Part shown: positions 27,896 through 36,912 of the stretch, in pieces
Layout of the letters: each line of letters begins with the position of its first letter
How positions within the stretch are numbered: position 1 is the stretch's first letter
Position numbers and translations under genes: made by a program
The notes under the pieces: model-generated
Databases searched by the model: none
What the model saw: only the letters and a program-made list of their open reading frames with translations
What the model was told of the DNA's origin: nothing
NCBI RefSeq assembly: GCF_024171945.1
Contig: NZ_JAMTCR010000003.1
Coordinates: 1,106,211-1,170,210, forward strand
Length of the DNA stretch: 64,000 bases
DNA from: Actinokineospora globicatena
GTDB lineage: Bacteria; Actinomycetota; Actinomycetes; Mycobacteriales; Pseudonocardiaceae
Direction of reading: 5' to 3'

Positions 27896-29718
27896 CGCTG
27901 TGCTCCGTCCACTCGGGCCGCCTCGTCGGCGGTGAAGCGATCAGCCTGCAGCCGGTAGAGGTAGGCGTAGCGCTTGTCCAACGCCATCAACTGGTCGTGG
28001 GAGCCCTCTTCGACGACTCGACCACCGGAGAGCAGCACCACGCGGTCCGCGCGCCGGACCGTCGAGAGCCGGTGGGAGATGAGGACGACGGTCATCCCGG
28101 ACACCGCGGAGATCACCTCGTCGTAGAACTCGGTCTCGGCGCGCACGTCCAGGTGCGCGGTCGGCTCGTCGAGCACGAGCACGCGCCTGCCCGCGGCGAC
28201 GGCGAACATGGCCCTGGCGATGGCGATCTTCTGCCACTGCCCGCCGGACAGGTCGACCCCTCCGGTGTGCTCACGGGTGAGCAGCGTGTCCAGGCCGAGC
28301 GGCAGCCGCTCGATCAGCTCCCGCGCACCGCCCGCCTCGGCGGCGCGCAGGACGGACTCGTCGTCGGCGGGCGCTTCCGGGGCGCCCAGCGCGATGTTCT
28401 GCCGGGCCGTCAACGGGTAGCGCAGGAAGTCCTGGAAGACCGTCGAGATCCGCCTGCGCCACCCGTCCACGTCCAGCTCGGCCAGGTCCTGACCGTCCAC
28501 TGTGATCCGTCCACCGGTCGGCTCCCGCAGGGCCGCGAGCAGTTTGAGCATTGTCGTCTTCCCCGCGCCGTTCTCGCCGACCACGGCGAGCACCTCACCC
28601 GGGCGGATGTCGAGGTCGAGCCCGGTCAATACCGGCCGGTCGCGCCCGGGGTAGGCGAACCGCACGCCTTCGAACCGGATGTGCGGCGTGCCACCAGGAG
28701 CCGCCTGCCCGCCGGGGTGCGCGCCGTCCGCGGCCGCCCGGGCGCGCAGCCCGGCCAGCGAGGCCATCGCGCCAGTGGCGTACTCGATGTCGAACGCCTC
28801 GTGCCCCATCGCGCCCGCCTCGAACACACCCCACGCCGCTAGCACCATCGTGATCAGGTCACCGTGGTCGATGGCCGCGTCCGAGAGCAGCAGCCCCGGC
28901 ACGTACAGCGCCGCGAATCCCGCGGCGCCCGCGAGCAGGAAGGTCCACCACTGGCGGCGGAGGATGCCCCTGCGGTGCGCCCAGATCTCGTCGAGCCAGC
29001 CGCGTGCCTGCTCGGCGTGCCGATCGGCGAGCCAGTGCCGCACGCCGTAGAGCCGGACCTCCTTGGCTGTCGCGACCTCGCTGAGGGTGTCGGCCCAGTA
29101 GTCCATGCGGCGCCTGCTGCCCGCGTGGGCGTCCCAGACCCGCCCGAGGCGCAACCACTGGCGCCTGATGGTCGCGCGCATCACCAGGGTGACCGCGAGG
29201 AGCCCCGCCGCGAGCACCGGGGAGTACGTGGCGAGAACGGCCGCGCACAACGCCGCCCCGGTCAACCTCGCCGCCAGCGCGAGTTGCCCGACGACCCCGG
29301 TCCCGGGGGTGCGCCGCCGCCAACCGCCGAGCTCGGAGACCCGCGCGACCGCGGTGGCGTACTCCTCCTCGTCCAGGTGGGACAAGCCGCGGGGCACGCC
29401 GACCTGGCGGCGCAACTCCGCCCGCAACCGCCCGTCCACCCGGCGGGCGGCCAGTTCGTCGAGCGGCTCGCGCCCGAGCAGCAGGCACCGGCCCGCCAAC
29501 ACGAGCGCGGCCACCGCGGCCAACGGCAACACCATGTCCGCGCCCGTCCCCTCCCGCAGGGTTCGGGTGAGCAGCCAGCCAGTGGCCACAGCCGTCGCCG
29601 CCGGAGTCAGCACGGCGAGCACGTGCACGGCGAGCAAGCCCGCGAGCACCCTGCCACCCATCAGCGGTAGCAGGCCCAGCAGCCGCAGCCGTCCATGGCC
29701 CTCAGCAGTCGCGTTCAC
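27892..29718 (-). CDS. ABC half-transporter (membrane plus ATPase domains)
   Basis: 608 residues, the partner of the preceding half-transporter: membrane domain about 1-335, ATPase with Walker A VVGENGAGKTTM, canonical signature DLSGGQWQK, Walker B VLVLDEPTAHLD and LISHRLSTV. One half has a degenerate signature (LSHGQ) and this one a normal LSGGQ, the usual asymmetry of heterodimeric exporters. GTG start at 29718, GTGA-coupled to the condensation-like gene. Confidence 0.85.
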   Translation of the reverse strand: MNATAEGHGRLRLLGLLPLMGGRVLAGLLAVHVLAVLTPAATAVATGWLLTRTLREGTGADMVLPLAAVAALVLAGRCLLLGREPLDELAARRVDGRLRAELRRQVGVPRGLSHLDEEEYATAVARVSELGGWRRRTPGTGVVGQLALAARLTGAALCAAVLATYSPVLAAGLLAVTLVMRATIRRQWLRLGRVWDAHAGSRRRMDYWADTLSEVATAKEVRLYGVRHWLADRHAEQARGWLDEIWAHRRGILRRQWWTFLLAGAAGFAALYVPGLLLSDAAIDHGDLITMVLAAWGVFEAGAMGHEAFDIEYATGAMASLAGLRARAAADGAHPGGQAAPGGTPHIRFEGVRFAYPGRDRPVLTGLDLDIRPGEVLAVVGENGAGKTTMLKLLAALREPTGGRITVDGQDLAELDVDGWRRRISTVFQDFLRYPLTARQNIALGAPEAPADDESVLRAAEAGGARELIERLPLGLDTLLTREHTGGVDLSGGQWQKIAIARAMFAVAAGRRVLVLDEPTAHLDVRAETEFYDEVISAVSGMTVVLISHRLSTVRRADRVVLLSGGRVVEEGSHDQLMALDKRYAYLYRLQADRFTADEAARVDGAQR

Positions 29719-31061
29719 GCCCGCGCCCCCCGCCCCAGCGCTCGCGCGCAGTCGTTCACGAGTTCCCCGACGGTGACCCGTCCGGTGGCGACGCGGTGCA
29801 CCTGATCGTCGTACCAGCCAAGCAGGGCACGCAGGGCGGGCCGCGGCAGCAGCCGGGGATCGGTCCGCACGACGACCGGGAGATCAGGGCCGGAACGGAC
29901 CTTCACGTCCAGGCGCGGGCCGATCTGCCGGTTGGGCTCGGTGTCGGTCACCACACCCCGAGCGGGCACGGCGGTGACCTCATGGCGCTTGTCGACGTCG
30001 TGGGCCATGAAGTTGAAGAAGTTGTCGAAACCGAGGTCGATCCCGCGTTCGCGGCGGACGAGGTCGGTGACGGCGTCCACGTCGTAGGAGCCCGCGCGGT
30101 AGGCCTTGAGGGTGGCCGAGTGCAGCGCCTCGGCGAAGTCAGCGAAGCCCACGTGCCCCGGCCCGAGGTCCACCAGCAGCGGCGCGTACTGGTTCATCGA
30201 ACTCACGATCGAGTGCCACCGACCGCCGAACCTGTTGCCCGACTGCAGGGTCAGCACGACCCGGTCGCTGCCGACAACGACGGCCGTGGCCACGGCGGTC
30301 AGCGCGAGCAGCACGTCCTGGGGGGAGACCCCGGTCGCCGCCGCAGCCGCGGCGAGGTTGTGGCGTCCCGACGACGAGGTGAGGATCGCCTCGACCCGGC
30401 CGGGCTCATCCGTTCGCGGGCGCGGGAGCGGGAACACCTCGGGTGGTACGTCGCGCAGCAGAGCCCGCCAGTGGTCGAGCGCCGCCTCGGCACGGCGAAG
30501 ACCAGAACCCCCTCGCTGTTCGGCCGCCAGGTCGACCGGTTGCGGCGGTCGCTGCGCCAGCCAGCGCCCGCCCTCGGGGTCATCCCCACCCAGCGCGGCG
30601 ACCACCTCGGCGCAGACGCGGCGCAGGCCCGTCCCGTCCGCGACGAGGTGGTCGACCACCACCGCGAGCAGCACCGGCGCCGCCCCCTCGGTGAGGACGG
30701 CGAAGCGCACCCCGAACTCCTCGGCCGGATCGATGCGGTCGGCGGCCAGCTCGTCGGCCACGGCGTCGGCGACCGCGGGGGTGACCGGCGACCGCTCCAC
30801 GACCTCGACCCGGACCTCGCGACCCGCGGGCCGCACGAGCTGGCACAGTCCTGCCGCCCCCACCACGAAGTGCGTCCGCAGTGCCTCGTGACGAGCGCAC
30901 ACCGTCGCCACCGCGGCCAAGACCTGGTCGACGGTGCACCCGCCCGGGAGGCGAGCGGTCCGCCGCAGGTAGGTCTCGGACCATCGGGAAACGGGATAGG
31001 TCTCGTTGATCCGCCACACAGACAACTGCCCGAAGGTCAGCGGCGCGGTTCGCGAGATCAC
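29715..31061 (-). CDS. Stand-alone condensation-domain protein
   Basis: 448 residues from GTG 31061 (GTGA overlap with the ACP stop). The chloramphenicol-acetyltransferase-like fold of NRPS condensation domains is recognisable: APLTFGQLSVW at the start, RHEALRTHF, and the active-site motif as DHLVADG in place of HHxxxDG. The catalytic second His and the Asp-Gly are kept; the first His is Asp. A later NQYAPLLV...DFAEALHSATLKAYR matches the C-terminal lobe. It probably moves the acyl unit from the neighbouring free ACP onto an amine, such as the first NRPS residue (inference). Confidence 0.75.
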   Translation of the reverse strand: MISRTAPLTFGQLSVWRINETYPVSRWSETYLRRTARLPGGCTVDQVLAAVATVCARHEALRTHFVVGAAGLCQLVRPAGREVRVEVVERSPVTPAVADAVADELAADRIDPAEEFGVRFAVLTEGAAPVLLAVVVDHLVADGTGLRRVCAEVVAALGGDDPEGGRWLAQRPPQPVDLAAEQRGGSGLRRAEAALDHWRALLRDVPPEVFPLPRPRTDEPGRVEAILTSSSGRHNLAAAAAATGVSPQDVLLALTAVATAVVVGSDRVVLTLQSGNRFGGRWHSIVSSMNQYAPLLVDLGPGHVGFADFAEALHSATLKAYRAGSYDVDAVTDLVRRERGIDLGFDNFFNFMAHDVDKRHEVTAVPARGVVTDTEPNRQIGPRLDVKVRSGPDLPVVVRTDPRLLPRPALRALLGWYDDQVHRVATGRVTVGELVNDCARALGRGARA

Positions 31062-31318
31062 CGCGAGGCTCCCCGCAGGCGGTCGACCACGGCCCACAGG
31101 GCCGCGGGACTGGCGAAGGTCTGGTCGGTGAGGTCGTCGTCGGCCAGCGCGATGCCGAACTCCTCCTCGACGTCGACCAGCAGGCCGACCGTCGCCATCG
31201 AGTCGAGCCCCAGGTCGGCCAGGCTGTCGTCTGGGCGCAGCCGCGCGTCGGGGCCGTGCAGGGGCAGGTAGCCGCGCAGCACCCGCTCGAACTCGGCTGA
31301 CCAGGGCGAGCCAGTCAT
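31058..31318 (-). CDS. Acyl carrier protein
   Basis: 86 residues from ATG 31318. Phosphopantetheine site LADLGLDSMATVGLL, Ser about residue 40, followed by the acidic recognition helix DVEEEFGIALADDDL. It lies between an acyl-CoA-dehydrogenase-like enzyme and a free condensation domain, downstream of an AMP ligase and a decarboxylase, so it is the likely scaffold for all of them. Confidence 0.88.
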   Translation of the reverse strand: MTGSPWSAEFERVLRGYLPLHGPDARLRPDDSLADLGLDSMATVGLLVDVEEEFGIALADDDLTDQTFASPAALWAVVDRLRGASR

Positions 31319-31354
31319 CGCTTCACTTCTTCCCATCTGTGTGGTCGGGGTGGT

Positions 31355-32527
31355 CTAGAGCAGGCGCACAGCGCGGTCCATGAGGGTGAGCGCGCCCGTC
31401 GACACGAGGAGCCGGTCGTCGGCGTAGTTCAGGCTCGCCGAGCGCAGGTCGCGGAAGCGGCGTTCCAACCGCAGCGGCGAGTCCTTGCGGTAGCCCGCTG
31501 TCAGCCCCGCGATCCGCACCATCCGGTCCACCGCGCGGAAGGTGGACTCCGCGGCGACGACCTTGAGGGTGTTGAGGTGGATCTGGGCGTCGACGCCGGA
31601 CAGGCTCGCGCCGCCCGCGCGCGAGGCGACCACCTCGTCGGTGACCCGGCTGAGGTAAGCGCTGACCACCTCGAGGTCCATCCGCACCCGCGCGACGCGT
31701 TCGGCGGTGAGCTCGGACCGCACGTCGACGCCCTTGCCCCGCTCGCTCGACCGCAGCCAGCCGACCAGGTCCGCCAGTGCCGCCCGCGCGGCACCGAGCC
31801 AGCACGCCGACCAGACCAGGTGCCCGACCGGGGCCATGCTGCGCAGGGCGATCTCGCGGAAGCCGCCGGGCTGCCCGACCACTTGGCCCGCGGGGACCCG
31901 GCCTGCGATCCGCAGGCCGACGCTCTCGGTGCCGCGCATCCCCACCGTGTCCCACCCACCGGACCGCTCCACCGCGAGCTGGTCGCGGTCGGCGTAGACC
32001 AGGGTCACCCGTTGCGAGCCCGCGTCCTCGGCTTCCCGCATGGTGATCAGGAAGCCGTCGGCGTGCAGCCCCCCGGTGACCACCGGGGCGTCCCGGTCCA
32101 CCAGCAGTGCGTCGCCGTCGTCGCGCAGCGCGGCGACAGCGGTCAACAGGTGGCCGCCCTTTCCCGGCTCGGTGGTGACGGACGCCAGGTACAGCTCGCC
32201 GCGGGCGATCCGGGGCAGCACGTCGTCCCGCAGCGAACCCGTGGCGTGCTGCACGAGTGTGTCGACCTGCTGGCAGTGCATCCCCCACACCATCGCGGTG
32301 GACAGGCAGGCACCGGCCAGGTCCTGGGCCGTGCCGACCAGGTCGTGCAGACCACCGCCGAGCCCGCCGAACTCCGCTGGCACCAGCAGGCCGTGCAGCC
32401 CGCTGGCCGCGAGCTCGGCCATACCCTGAGCTGGGAACGCCGCCTCGGTGTCCACGACGGCCGCGTGCTCGGCCACGACGGGCAGGACACGGTCGACGAG
32501 CGCCGCCCGCCACGGCACCGCGCTCAC
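31355..32527 (-). CDS. Acyl-CoA-dehydrogenase-like flavoprotein
   Basis: 390 residues from GTG 32527 (GTGA overlap). Acyl-CoA dehydrogenase layout: N-terminal helical domain with LLVPAEFGGLGGGLHDL, central beta domain (VTTEPGKGGHL, WDTVGMRGTESVGLRI), C-terminal helical domain (LNTLKVVAAESTFRAVDRMVRIAGL). In carrier-protein pathways such enzymes oxidise ACP-bound substrates, e.g. prolyl-S-PCP to pyrrolyl-S-PCP (PltE/RedW), or introduce alpha,beta unsaturation. Beside an ACP, AMP ligase and decarboxylase it probably desaturates the ACP-bound unit (inference). Confidence 0.85.
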   Translation of the reverse strand: MSAVPWRAALVDRVLPVVAEHAAVVDTEAAFPAQGMAELAASGLHGLLVPAEFGGLGGGLHDLVGTAQDLAGACLSTAMVWGMHCQQVDTLVQHATGSLRDDVLPRIARGELYLASVTTEPGKGGHLLTAVAALRDDGDALLVDRDAPVVTGGLHADGFLITMREAEDAGSQRVTLVYADRDQLAVERSGGWDTVGMRGTESVGLRIAGRVPAGQVVGQPGGFREIALRSMAPVGHLVWSACWLGAARAALADLVGWLRSSERGKGVDVRSELTAERVARVRMDLEVVSAYLSRVTDEVVASRAGGASLSGVDAQIHLNTLKVVAAESTFRAVDRMVRIAGLTAGYRKDSPLRLERRFRDLRSASLNYADDRLLVSTGALTLMDRAVRLL

Positions 32528-33762
32528 GCGCCACCCCCAGTGGTCGCGAGCGGCACCCGTCGGAGTTCGAGCCTGCTGGCCTCGACCGCGATTCCGCCGC
32601 GCAAGACGACCTCGGCGGCAACCGGCCTGCCGAGGAAGCCGAGCAGGCTCGCGGTCAGGCCGTACGCGCCGGTGTTCGGAACGACCAGCAGGTCCCCTTC
32701 GGACAACGCAGGCATCTCGGCCTCCCTGGCGAGCTGGTCGGCTGGGGTGCACAGCGGACCGACGAGCGTCGTCCGGCCGTGCGGCTCCCCGCCTGCCCCG
32801 GTGATCGCCCGCGCGGAGACGGGCAGGAGCCTGCCCAACCCCGCCAGTCCGCCGAGGTGGTTGATGCCGGTGTCAAGGACCGCGAACACGCGGTCCCGGC
32901 TGCGCTTGACGTCCACCACCGTCGTCACGAGCGAGCCGCACCCACCGGCGAGATACCGCCCGGACTCGAAGGCGACCCGAGGTGCGCCCAGACGCCAGTC
33001 CGGCAGGTGGTCGTCGAGTGCCGCGGCGAGCCGTGAACGCAGCCCGGTGTAGTCCACGCGGTGACCAGGCTCGGCGTAGGGCGCGGCGAACCCGCCGCCG
33101 AGGTCGAGTACCCGCAGGTCCACATCGGCCTCGACGCGCAGACGCGCGGCGAGTTCGATGTTGGCCACCGCCTCGGCGGCGATGGCGTCGGCGTCCTTGG
33201 CGTTGCTGAGCGAGAAGAAGTGCAGGCCGATGATCCGGGCGCCGGGTAGCGGTGCGAACCGCCCGGAATCCGCGACGAGCTGCTCGGCGTCAAGCCCGAA
33301 CTGCGAGGCGACCCCGCTCATCCGCAACCCGCCGCGGCCGCGTGCCGTGGGCGGGTTGACGCGGAGCAGGCACTGGGCCGTCACCCCGGCCCGCTGGGCG
33401 GTGGCGGCAACCCTGCGGTAGTCGACAGCCGACTCCACGGAGAACTGCCGGACGCCCGCGGCCACTGCCCCCGCGACCTCCTCCGAGGATTTTCCGGGGC
33501 CGCTGTAGAGGCACTCCGCCGGGGCGAAGCCAGCCGCGAGGGCCGCTTGCAGCTCCCCGGCCGAGCTGATCTCCGCGCGGCAACCGGACGCGTGCAGGGC
33601 CCGAGCCACGAGGACGTGCGGGTTGGCCTTGAGCGAGTAGTAGAGGAGGGCGGACTCGGGGAGGGCACCGCGCAGCGCCACCGCGGCGGCGTCCACCTCG
33701 TCCAAGTCGTAGACGTAGAGCGGGCTGCCGTAGCGCGAGACGAGCTCGCGGAAGCCGTTCAC
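32524..33762 (-). CDS. PLP-dependent fold-type III decarboxylase
   Basis: 412 residues of the Orn/DAP/Arg decarboxylase 2 family: PLP-binding Lys45 in YYSLKANPH, the Gly-rich phosphate loop VLDLGGGFA, ESGRYLAG, and GPLCTPAD supplying the Cys across the dimer interface. Relatives paired with an AMP ligase and an ACP include the exosortase-A-associated ligase/decarboxylase pair and BtrK, which decarboxylates L-glutamyl-ACP to 4-aminobutyryl-ACP. By analogy it would decarboxylate an aminoacyl-ACP here (inference). GTG start, GTGA-coupled on both sides. Confidence 0.85.
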   Translation of the reverse strand: MNGFRELVSRYGSPLYVYDLDEVDAAAVALRGALPESALLYYSLKANPHVLVARALHASGCRAEISSAGELQAALAAGFAPAECLYSGPGKSSEEVAGAVAAGVRQFSVESAVDYRRVAATAQRAGVTAQCLLRVNPPTARGRGGLRMSGVASQFGLDAEQLVADSGRFAPLPGARIIGLHFFSLSNAKDADAIAAEAVANIELAARLRVEADVDLRVLDLGGGFAAPYAEPGHRVDYTGLRSRLAAALDDHLPDWRLGAPRVAFESGRYLAGGCGSLVTTVVDVKRSRDRVFAVLDTGINHLGGLAGLGRLLPVSARAITGAGGEPHGRTTLVGPLCTPADQLAREAEMPALSEGDLLVVPNTGAYGLTASLLGFLGRPVAAEVVLRGGIAVEASRLELRRVPLATTGGGA

Positions 33763-35258
33763 GACCGCACCTCCGGCAGTTCAGCCAACTTCCGCCGGTC
33801 GACCTTGCCGTTGGCGGTGAGCGGGAGAGCGGGAACGACCCGGCACTGCGACGGGGTGCGCGCCGTCCCGAGGAGCTCCCGCAGTCCACGCAGCACTTCC
33901 TGGCCGGTCCCACTCGCCGCCACGCACAGCACGGGTCCCGCCGTGCCGACCGGCGGCAGCACCGCCGCGGCACGCACGCCCGGCAGGCTCATCGCCGCGG
34001 ATTCGATTTCCACGGTCGAGACTCGGACCCCGCGGTGCTTGAACACGTGGTCGCGACGTCCGGTGAAGTACAGGTGGCCATCGTCGTCGAGGTGCCCGTA
34101 GTCACCGGTGAGCAGGAACCGCTCGCCGGTGACCGCATCCACGCGGAAGCGTTGGTCGGTCAGTTCCGGCGCGCGCCAGTAGCCCGCCATCACGTGCGGC
34201 CCGTAGACACTGATCTCCCCGACCACACCGGCGGGTACCTCGGCGCCCGATTCGTCGACGACGCGGACGCGGGTGCCGGGCAGCGCGAGTCCCACAGACC
34301 CGGGTCGGGCGAGGTCGCCGTCGACTTCCAGGACCGTCACCCGCTTGCACTCGGTGATGCCGAACATGAGCTGCACCCCGGCGGCGGGGAAGGCATGGCG
34401 CAGTGCGGCGGCGGTGGCCGCGGGTAGGTGCTCACCGGTGTTGGTGAACAAGCGGACCCTGCTGCCCTCGAGCACCCGGCCGCGGGCGAGCGCGACGAGC
34501 ATCGCGGCCATCGACGGCACGACGGGCACCACCGTGGCCCCGGCCGCGCACACTTCCGAGAGCAGGTGGACATCGCGCCCCGGTGGGACAAGTACCAGCG
34601 CCGCGGATGCCATGGCGCACAGGAAAACCTGGTAGAGCCCGTAGTCGAAGGACAGCGGAAGACGGCAGAACACGACGTCTTCGGCGCGGTAGCCAACTCG
34701 GGACGCGACCGCTCGCGCGGCGAACAGGACCTGGGCGTGCGTGCAGACCACCGCCTTGGGCGCCGCCGTGCTGCCGGAGGTGTAGAGCAGCACAGCCGCG
34801 TCGTCCTCGCTCACCGCGCCGACCACGTCGCCATCGACGTCGGCGGGCAACGCGGAGACGAGGTCGCCGAGCAGGACACCCGCGGCTCGGGGCACCAAGG
34901 ACAGGTGTTCCTGGCTCGCGGCCAGCAGGACCGCGGGCCGCGCGTCCGCGACCACCTGCCCCAACTGGTGAACGGTGACACCTGGGCCGAACGGCACGAA
35001 CACCGCGCCGATCCGCAGGCAGCCGAACAGCACGGCGACGGTCACCCGCTCCGACGACGCGCAGACGAGGACCCGATCACCGCGCCGGATCCCCCTGCCC
35101 CTCAGCCAGACCGCGACTCGCCGCGCGGTGCGGGTGAGTTCGCGATAGCTCGTCTCGCCCGTGCTGTCGCGCACGGCGGGCCGGTCCCCGGCGGTGGCCG
35201 CGGTCTCCGCGAGGAGGGTCCACAGGCCCGAGGCGGCACCGGGCACCGAGTCGATCAC
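33759..35258 (-). CDS. AMP-dependent acyl/aminoacyl ligase
   Basis: 499 residues of the ANL superfamily: AVLLYTSGSTAAPKAV (P-loop), LPLSFDYGLYQ, NTGEHLP, FGITECKRVTVL (A5), YWRAPELTDQRF, LLTGDYGHLDDDG (A7), GRRDHVFKHRGVRVS and catalytic Lys in LTANGKVDR. The TECKR variant in A5 is what I associate with ligases paired with fold-III decarboxylases. It probably adenylates an amino acid and loads it onto the free ACP at 31058-31318. GTG at 35258 overlaps the previous stop. Confidence 0.85.
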   Translation of the reverse strand: MIDSVPGAASGLWTLLAETAATAGDRPAVRDSTGETSYRELTRTARRVAVWLRGRGIRRGDRVLVCASSERVTVAVLFGCLRIGAVFVPFGPGVTVHQLGQVVADARPAVLLAASQEHLSLVPRAAGVLLGDLVSALPADVDGDVVGAVSEDDAAVLLYTSGSTAAPKAVVCTHAQVLFAARAVASRVGYRAEDVVFCRLPLSFDYGLYQVFLCAMASAALVLVPPGRDVHLLSEVCAAGATVVPVVPSMAAMLVALARGRVLEGSRVRLFTNTGEHLPAATAAALRHAFPAAGVQLMFGITECKRVTVLEVDGDLARPGSVGLALPGTRVRVVDESGAEVPAGVVGEISVYGPHVMAGYWRAPELTDQRFRVDAVTGERFLLTGDYGHLDDDGHLYFTGRRDHVFKHRGVRVSTVEIESAAMSLPGVRAAAVLPPVGTAGPVLCVAASGTGQEVLRGLRELLGTARTPSQCRVVPALPLTANGKVDRRKLAELPEVRS

Positions 35259-36421
35259 CGATCACCCGCGTGGACCCGACCGGACACCGCGCGGGCTCCC
35301 GAGCCGAACCTCGGCTCGGGAGCGGGGAGGAACTCGGGCGGGCCGAGCGCCCGGACCCGGGCGCGCATGTCACCGGACCACGACAGGTACTGCCCACCTG
35401 TGCCCGAGGCGCTGCGCAGCCACCCCTCGTCGCAGAACTCGGCGAGACCGAGCGCGCCGACGATGTCACTGCCGTGCAACTGGTCCACGTAGTGGCACCC
35501 CCACGCGACCGGCGGGCCGATCTCGTGGCGATGGACCAACTCGCGCAACTCGACCACGGTCGCCGGGGACAACCGCGACCACTGCCGCCAGAGGTCCGCG
35601 AACTGGTTGAGCCGGGGGTTGGCCACGGCCGCCGTCCGCTCGAACCATGCCTCCCGGAACAGGTGCGTCACCGTGAACAGGAAGTCGTAGGGCTGGGTCA
35701 GCGCGGGGAGCTCGACCGTCCCGTCGCCGAGGTCCACCGTCACCAGCCTGGTCTCGGCCAGCACCTCGGCCATGGGGATCCGCCACGCGGCGCCGTACCA
35801 GACGATGTCGAAGCAGAAGTCGACCATGAAGTACGGCAGCGCCTCACCCAGCAGCGGGCGCAGGAAGTGCGGCAGGTGGTCCGGGTAGAGCTTGTACATG
35901 GCGAGGTCGCGCTTCTCGAGCGGGACCAGGGTGTCGGCAACGAGGTCGTGGCGCAGACCGGGCAGGTAGCCGAGCGCGGGCATGACCTGCGCGCACGCCG
36001 CCGCGCCCGCCTGGTCGATCATCAGGTCCACGTCGCCGAAGACGCGGCCACCGGAACCGTCGTAGAGCGCCGCCTGGTGCACGACCCCCTTGGTGCACAC
36101 GACGTTGACGCCCGCGGCAGTCAGCGCCTCAACCACCCTGGCGGCCTCACGCGCGGCCAAGCGGCCCTTGTGCCGGTTCTCGTGCCGCGCTTGGACGAGG
36201 ATCTTCCGCAGTTCCTTTCCCAACACGGACATCCCACCGGAGCGGATGACGAAATCGGCGAGCTTCGGCAGGAGTCGCTGGCGAAGTGCCCCTGCCACCA
36301 GCAGGTCCCAGTCGACGCCGTCGACAAGTGACTCGAAAGCGACTCCGGCGGAATCGGCGTCGTCATGCACACTGACTCGTTCCAGTAGTCGCCAGGTCAG
36401 CTCATAGCGGTCGCTAGACAC
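35255..36421 (-). CDS. Nucleotidyltransferase-fold protein (NTP_transf_5 family)
   Basis: 388 residues from GTG 36421 (GAGGGGG upstream). The N-terminal half has LKG-type VVCTKGVVHQAALYD followed by RVFGDVDLMID, the DxD-bearing core of the uncharacterised nucleotidyltransferase family PF14907. Family members often occur in lasso-peptide and other peptide clusters, where they are thought to transfer NMP or modify the product or precursor. It is the first gene of the NRPS operon, just behind its promoter. An unrelated nucleotidyltransferase (37923-38741) stands in the neighbouring cluster. Function unknown. Confidence 0.7.
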   Translation of the reverse strand: MSSDRYELTWRLLERVSVHDDADSAGVAFESLVDGVDWDLLVAGALRQRLLPKLADFVIRSGGMSVLGKELRKILVQARHENRHKGRLAAREAARVVEALTAAGVNVVCTKGVVHQAALYDGSGGRVFGDVDLMIDQAGAAACAQVMPALGYLPGLRHDLVADTLVPLEKRDLAMYKLYPDHLPHFLRPLLGEALPYFMVDFCFDIVWYGAAWRIPMAEVLAETRLVTVDLGDGTVELPALTQPYDFLFTVTHLFREAWFERTAAVANPRLNQFADLWRQWSRLSPATVVELRELVHRHEIGPPVAWGCHYVDQLHGSDIVGALGLAEFCDEGWLRSASGTGGQYLSWSGDMRARVRALGPPEFLPAPEPRFGSGARAVSGRVHAGDR

Positions 36422-36485
36422 AGCACTGCCCCCTCGCGTGCTCGACCTTCCCCAGTAAATACGTCCGGCACAGCGAACTGACGGG

Positions 36486-36514
36486 AGTATGCCAGCACCG
36501 AAAGAGGGTGTCAA
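36486..36514 (-). promoter_or_regulatory. Near-consensus promoter of the NRPS operon
   Basis: On the minus strand TTGACA (36514-36509) is followed, after exactly 17 nt, by CATACT (36491-36486). This is unusually good for an actinomycete. The predicted transcript starts near 36479, about 58 nt before GTG 36421. A CCACCTGAT half-site (36522-36514) abuts the -35 box. Confidence 0.7.
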
Positions 36515-36912
36515 TCAGGTGGAAACGAATCAGATCCGACCTTCACCATTCACCCGTTCCGCCCTTACCGCACCCGACCGCCCAACGGGGCCTACAGCAG
36601 TGAGCAGGATTACAACACAACAGCCGGACGAACCCCGTAGTAAATCGATTCACCTCCCGCGCATACCAAACAGAGCGGCACCAACACCACCCGCGACATC
36701 CTTGACCGCCGCCAAACACCCGATTGGCGTATTGCCATCGGCCGCGACCCTCAAATATTTCGGGCTTTTGCAACGTTAGGCACTGCCAACGGTTCACATA
36801 CCCACAGGCAGCGAAGTGGCCGCGCCACGTGAAATATCGCACCAGCGCGACCAGTCACCAAAAACACGACCAGACGCTTTGCGCACACGCCGAGGAAGCG
36901 CATGATGGGACT
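36515..36912. other. AT-richer regulatory region between divergent clusters
   Basis: About 400 bases between the NRPS promoter and the DUF4096-like gene, clearly less GC-rich than its surroundings and without coding bias. It holds AT tracts (for example AAATATTT near 36752) and must contain the promoter of the rightward gene. No convincing plus-strand -35/-10 pair was found. Confidence 0.45.

Noticed and set aside
26099-29718. The two ABC half-transporters as RamA/RamB partners of the lanthipeptide locus.
   Set aside because: They are translationally coupled inside the NRPS operon more than 10 kb away on the other strand.
36543-36842. Open frames on both strands in the AT-richer region between the two clusters.
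   Set aside because: No third-position GC bias, no ribosome site, no resemblance to proteins; the region is better explained as regulatory DNA.
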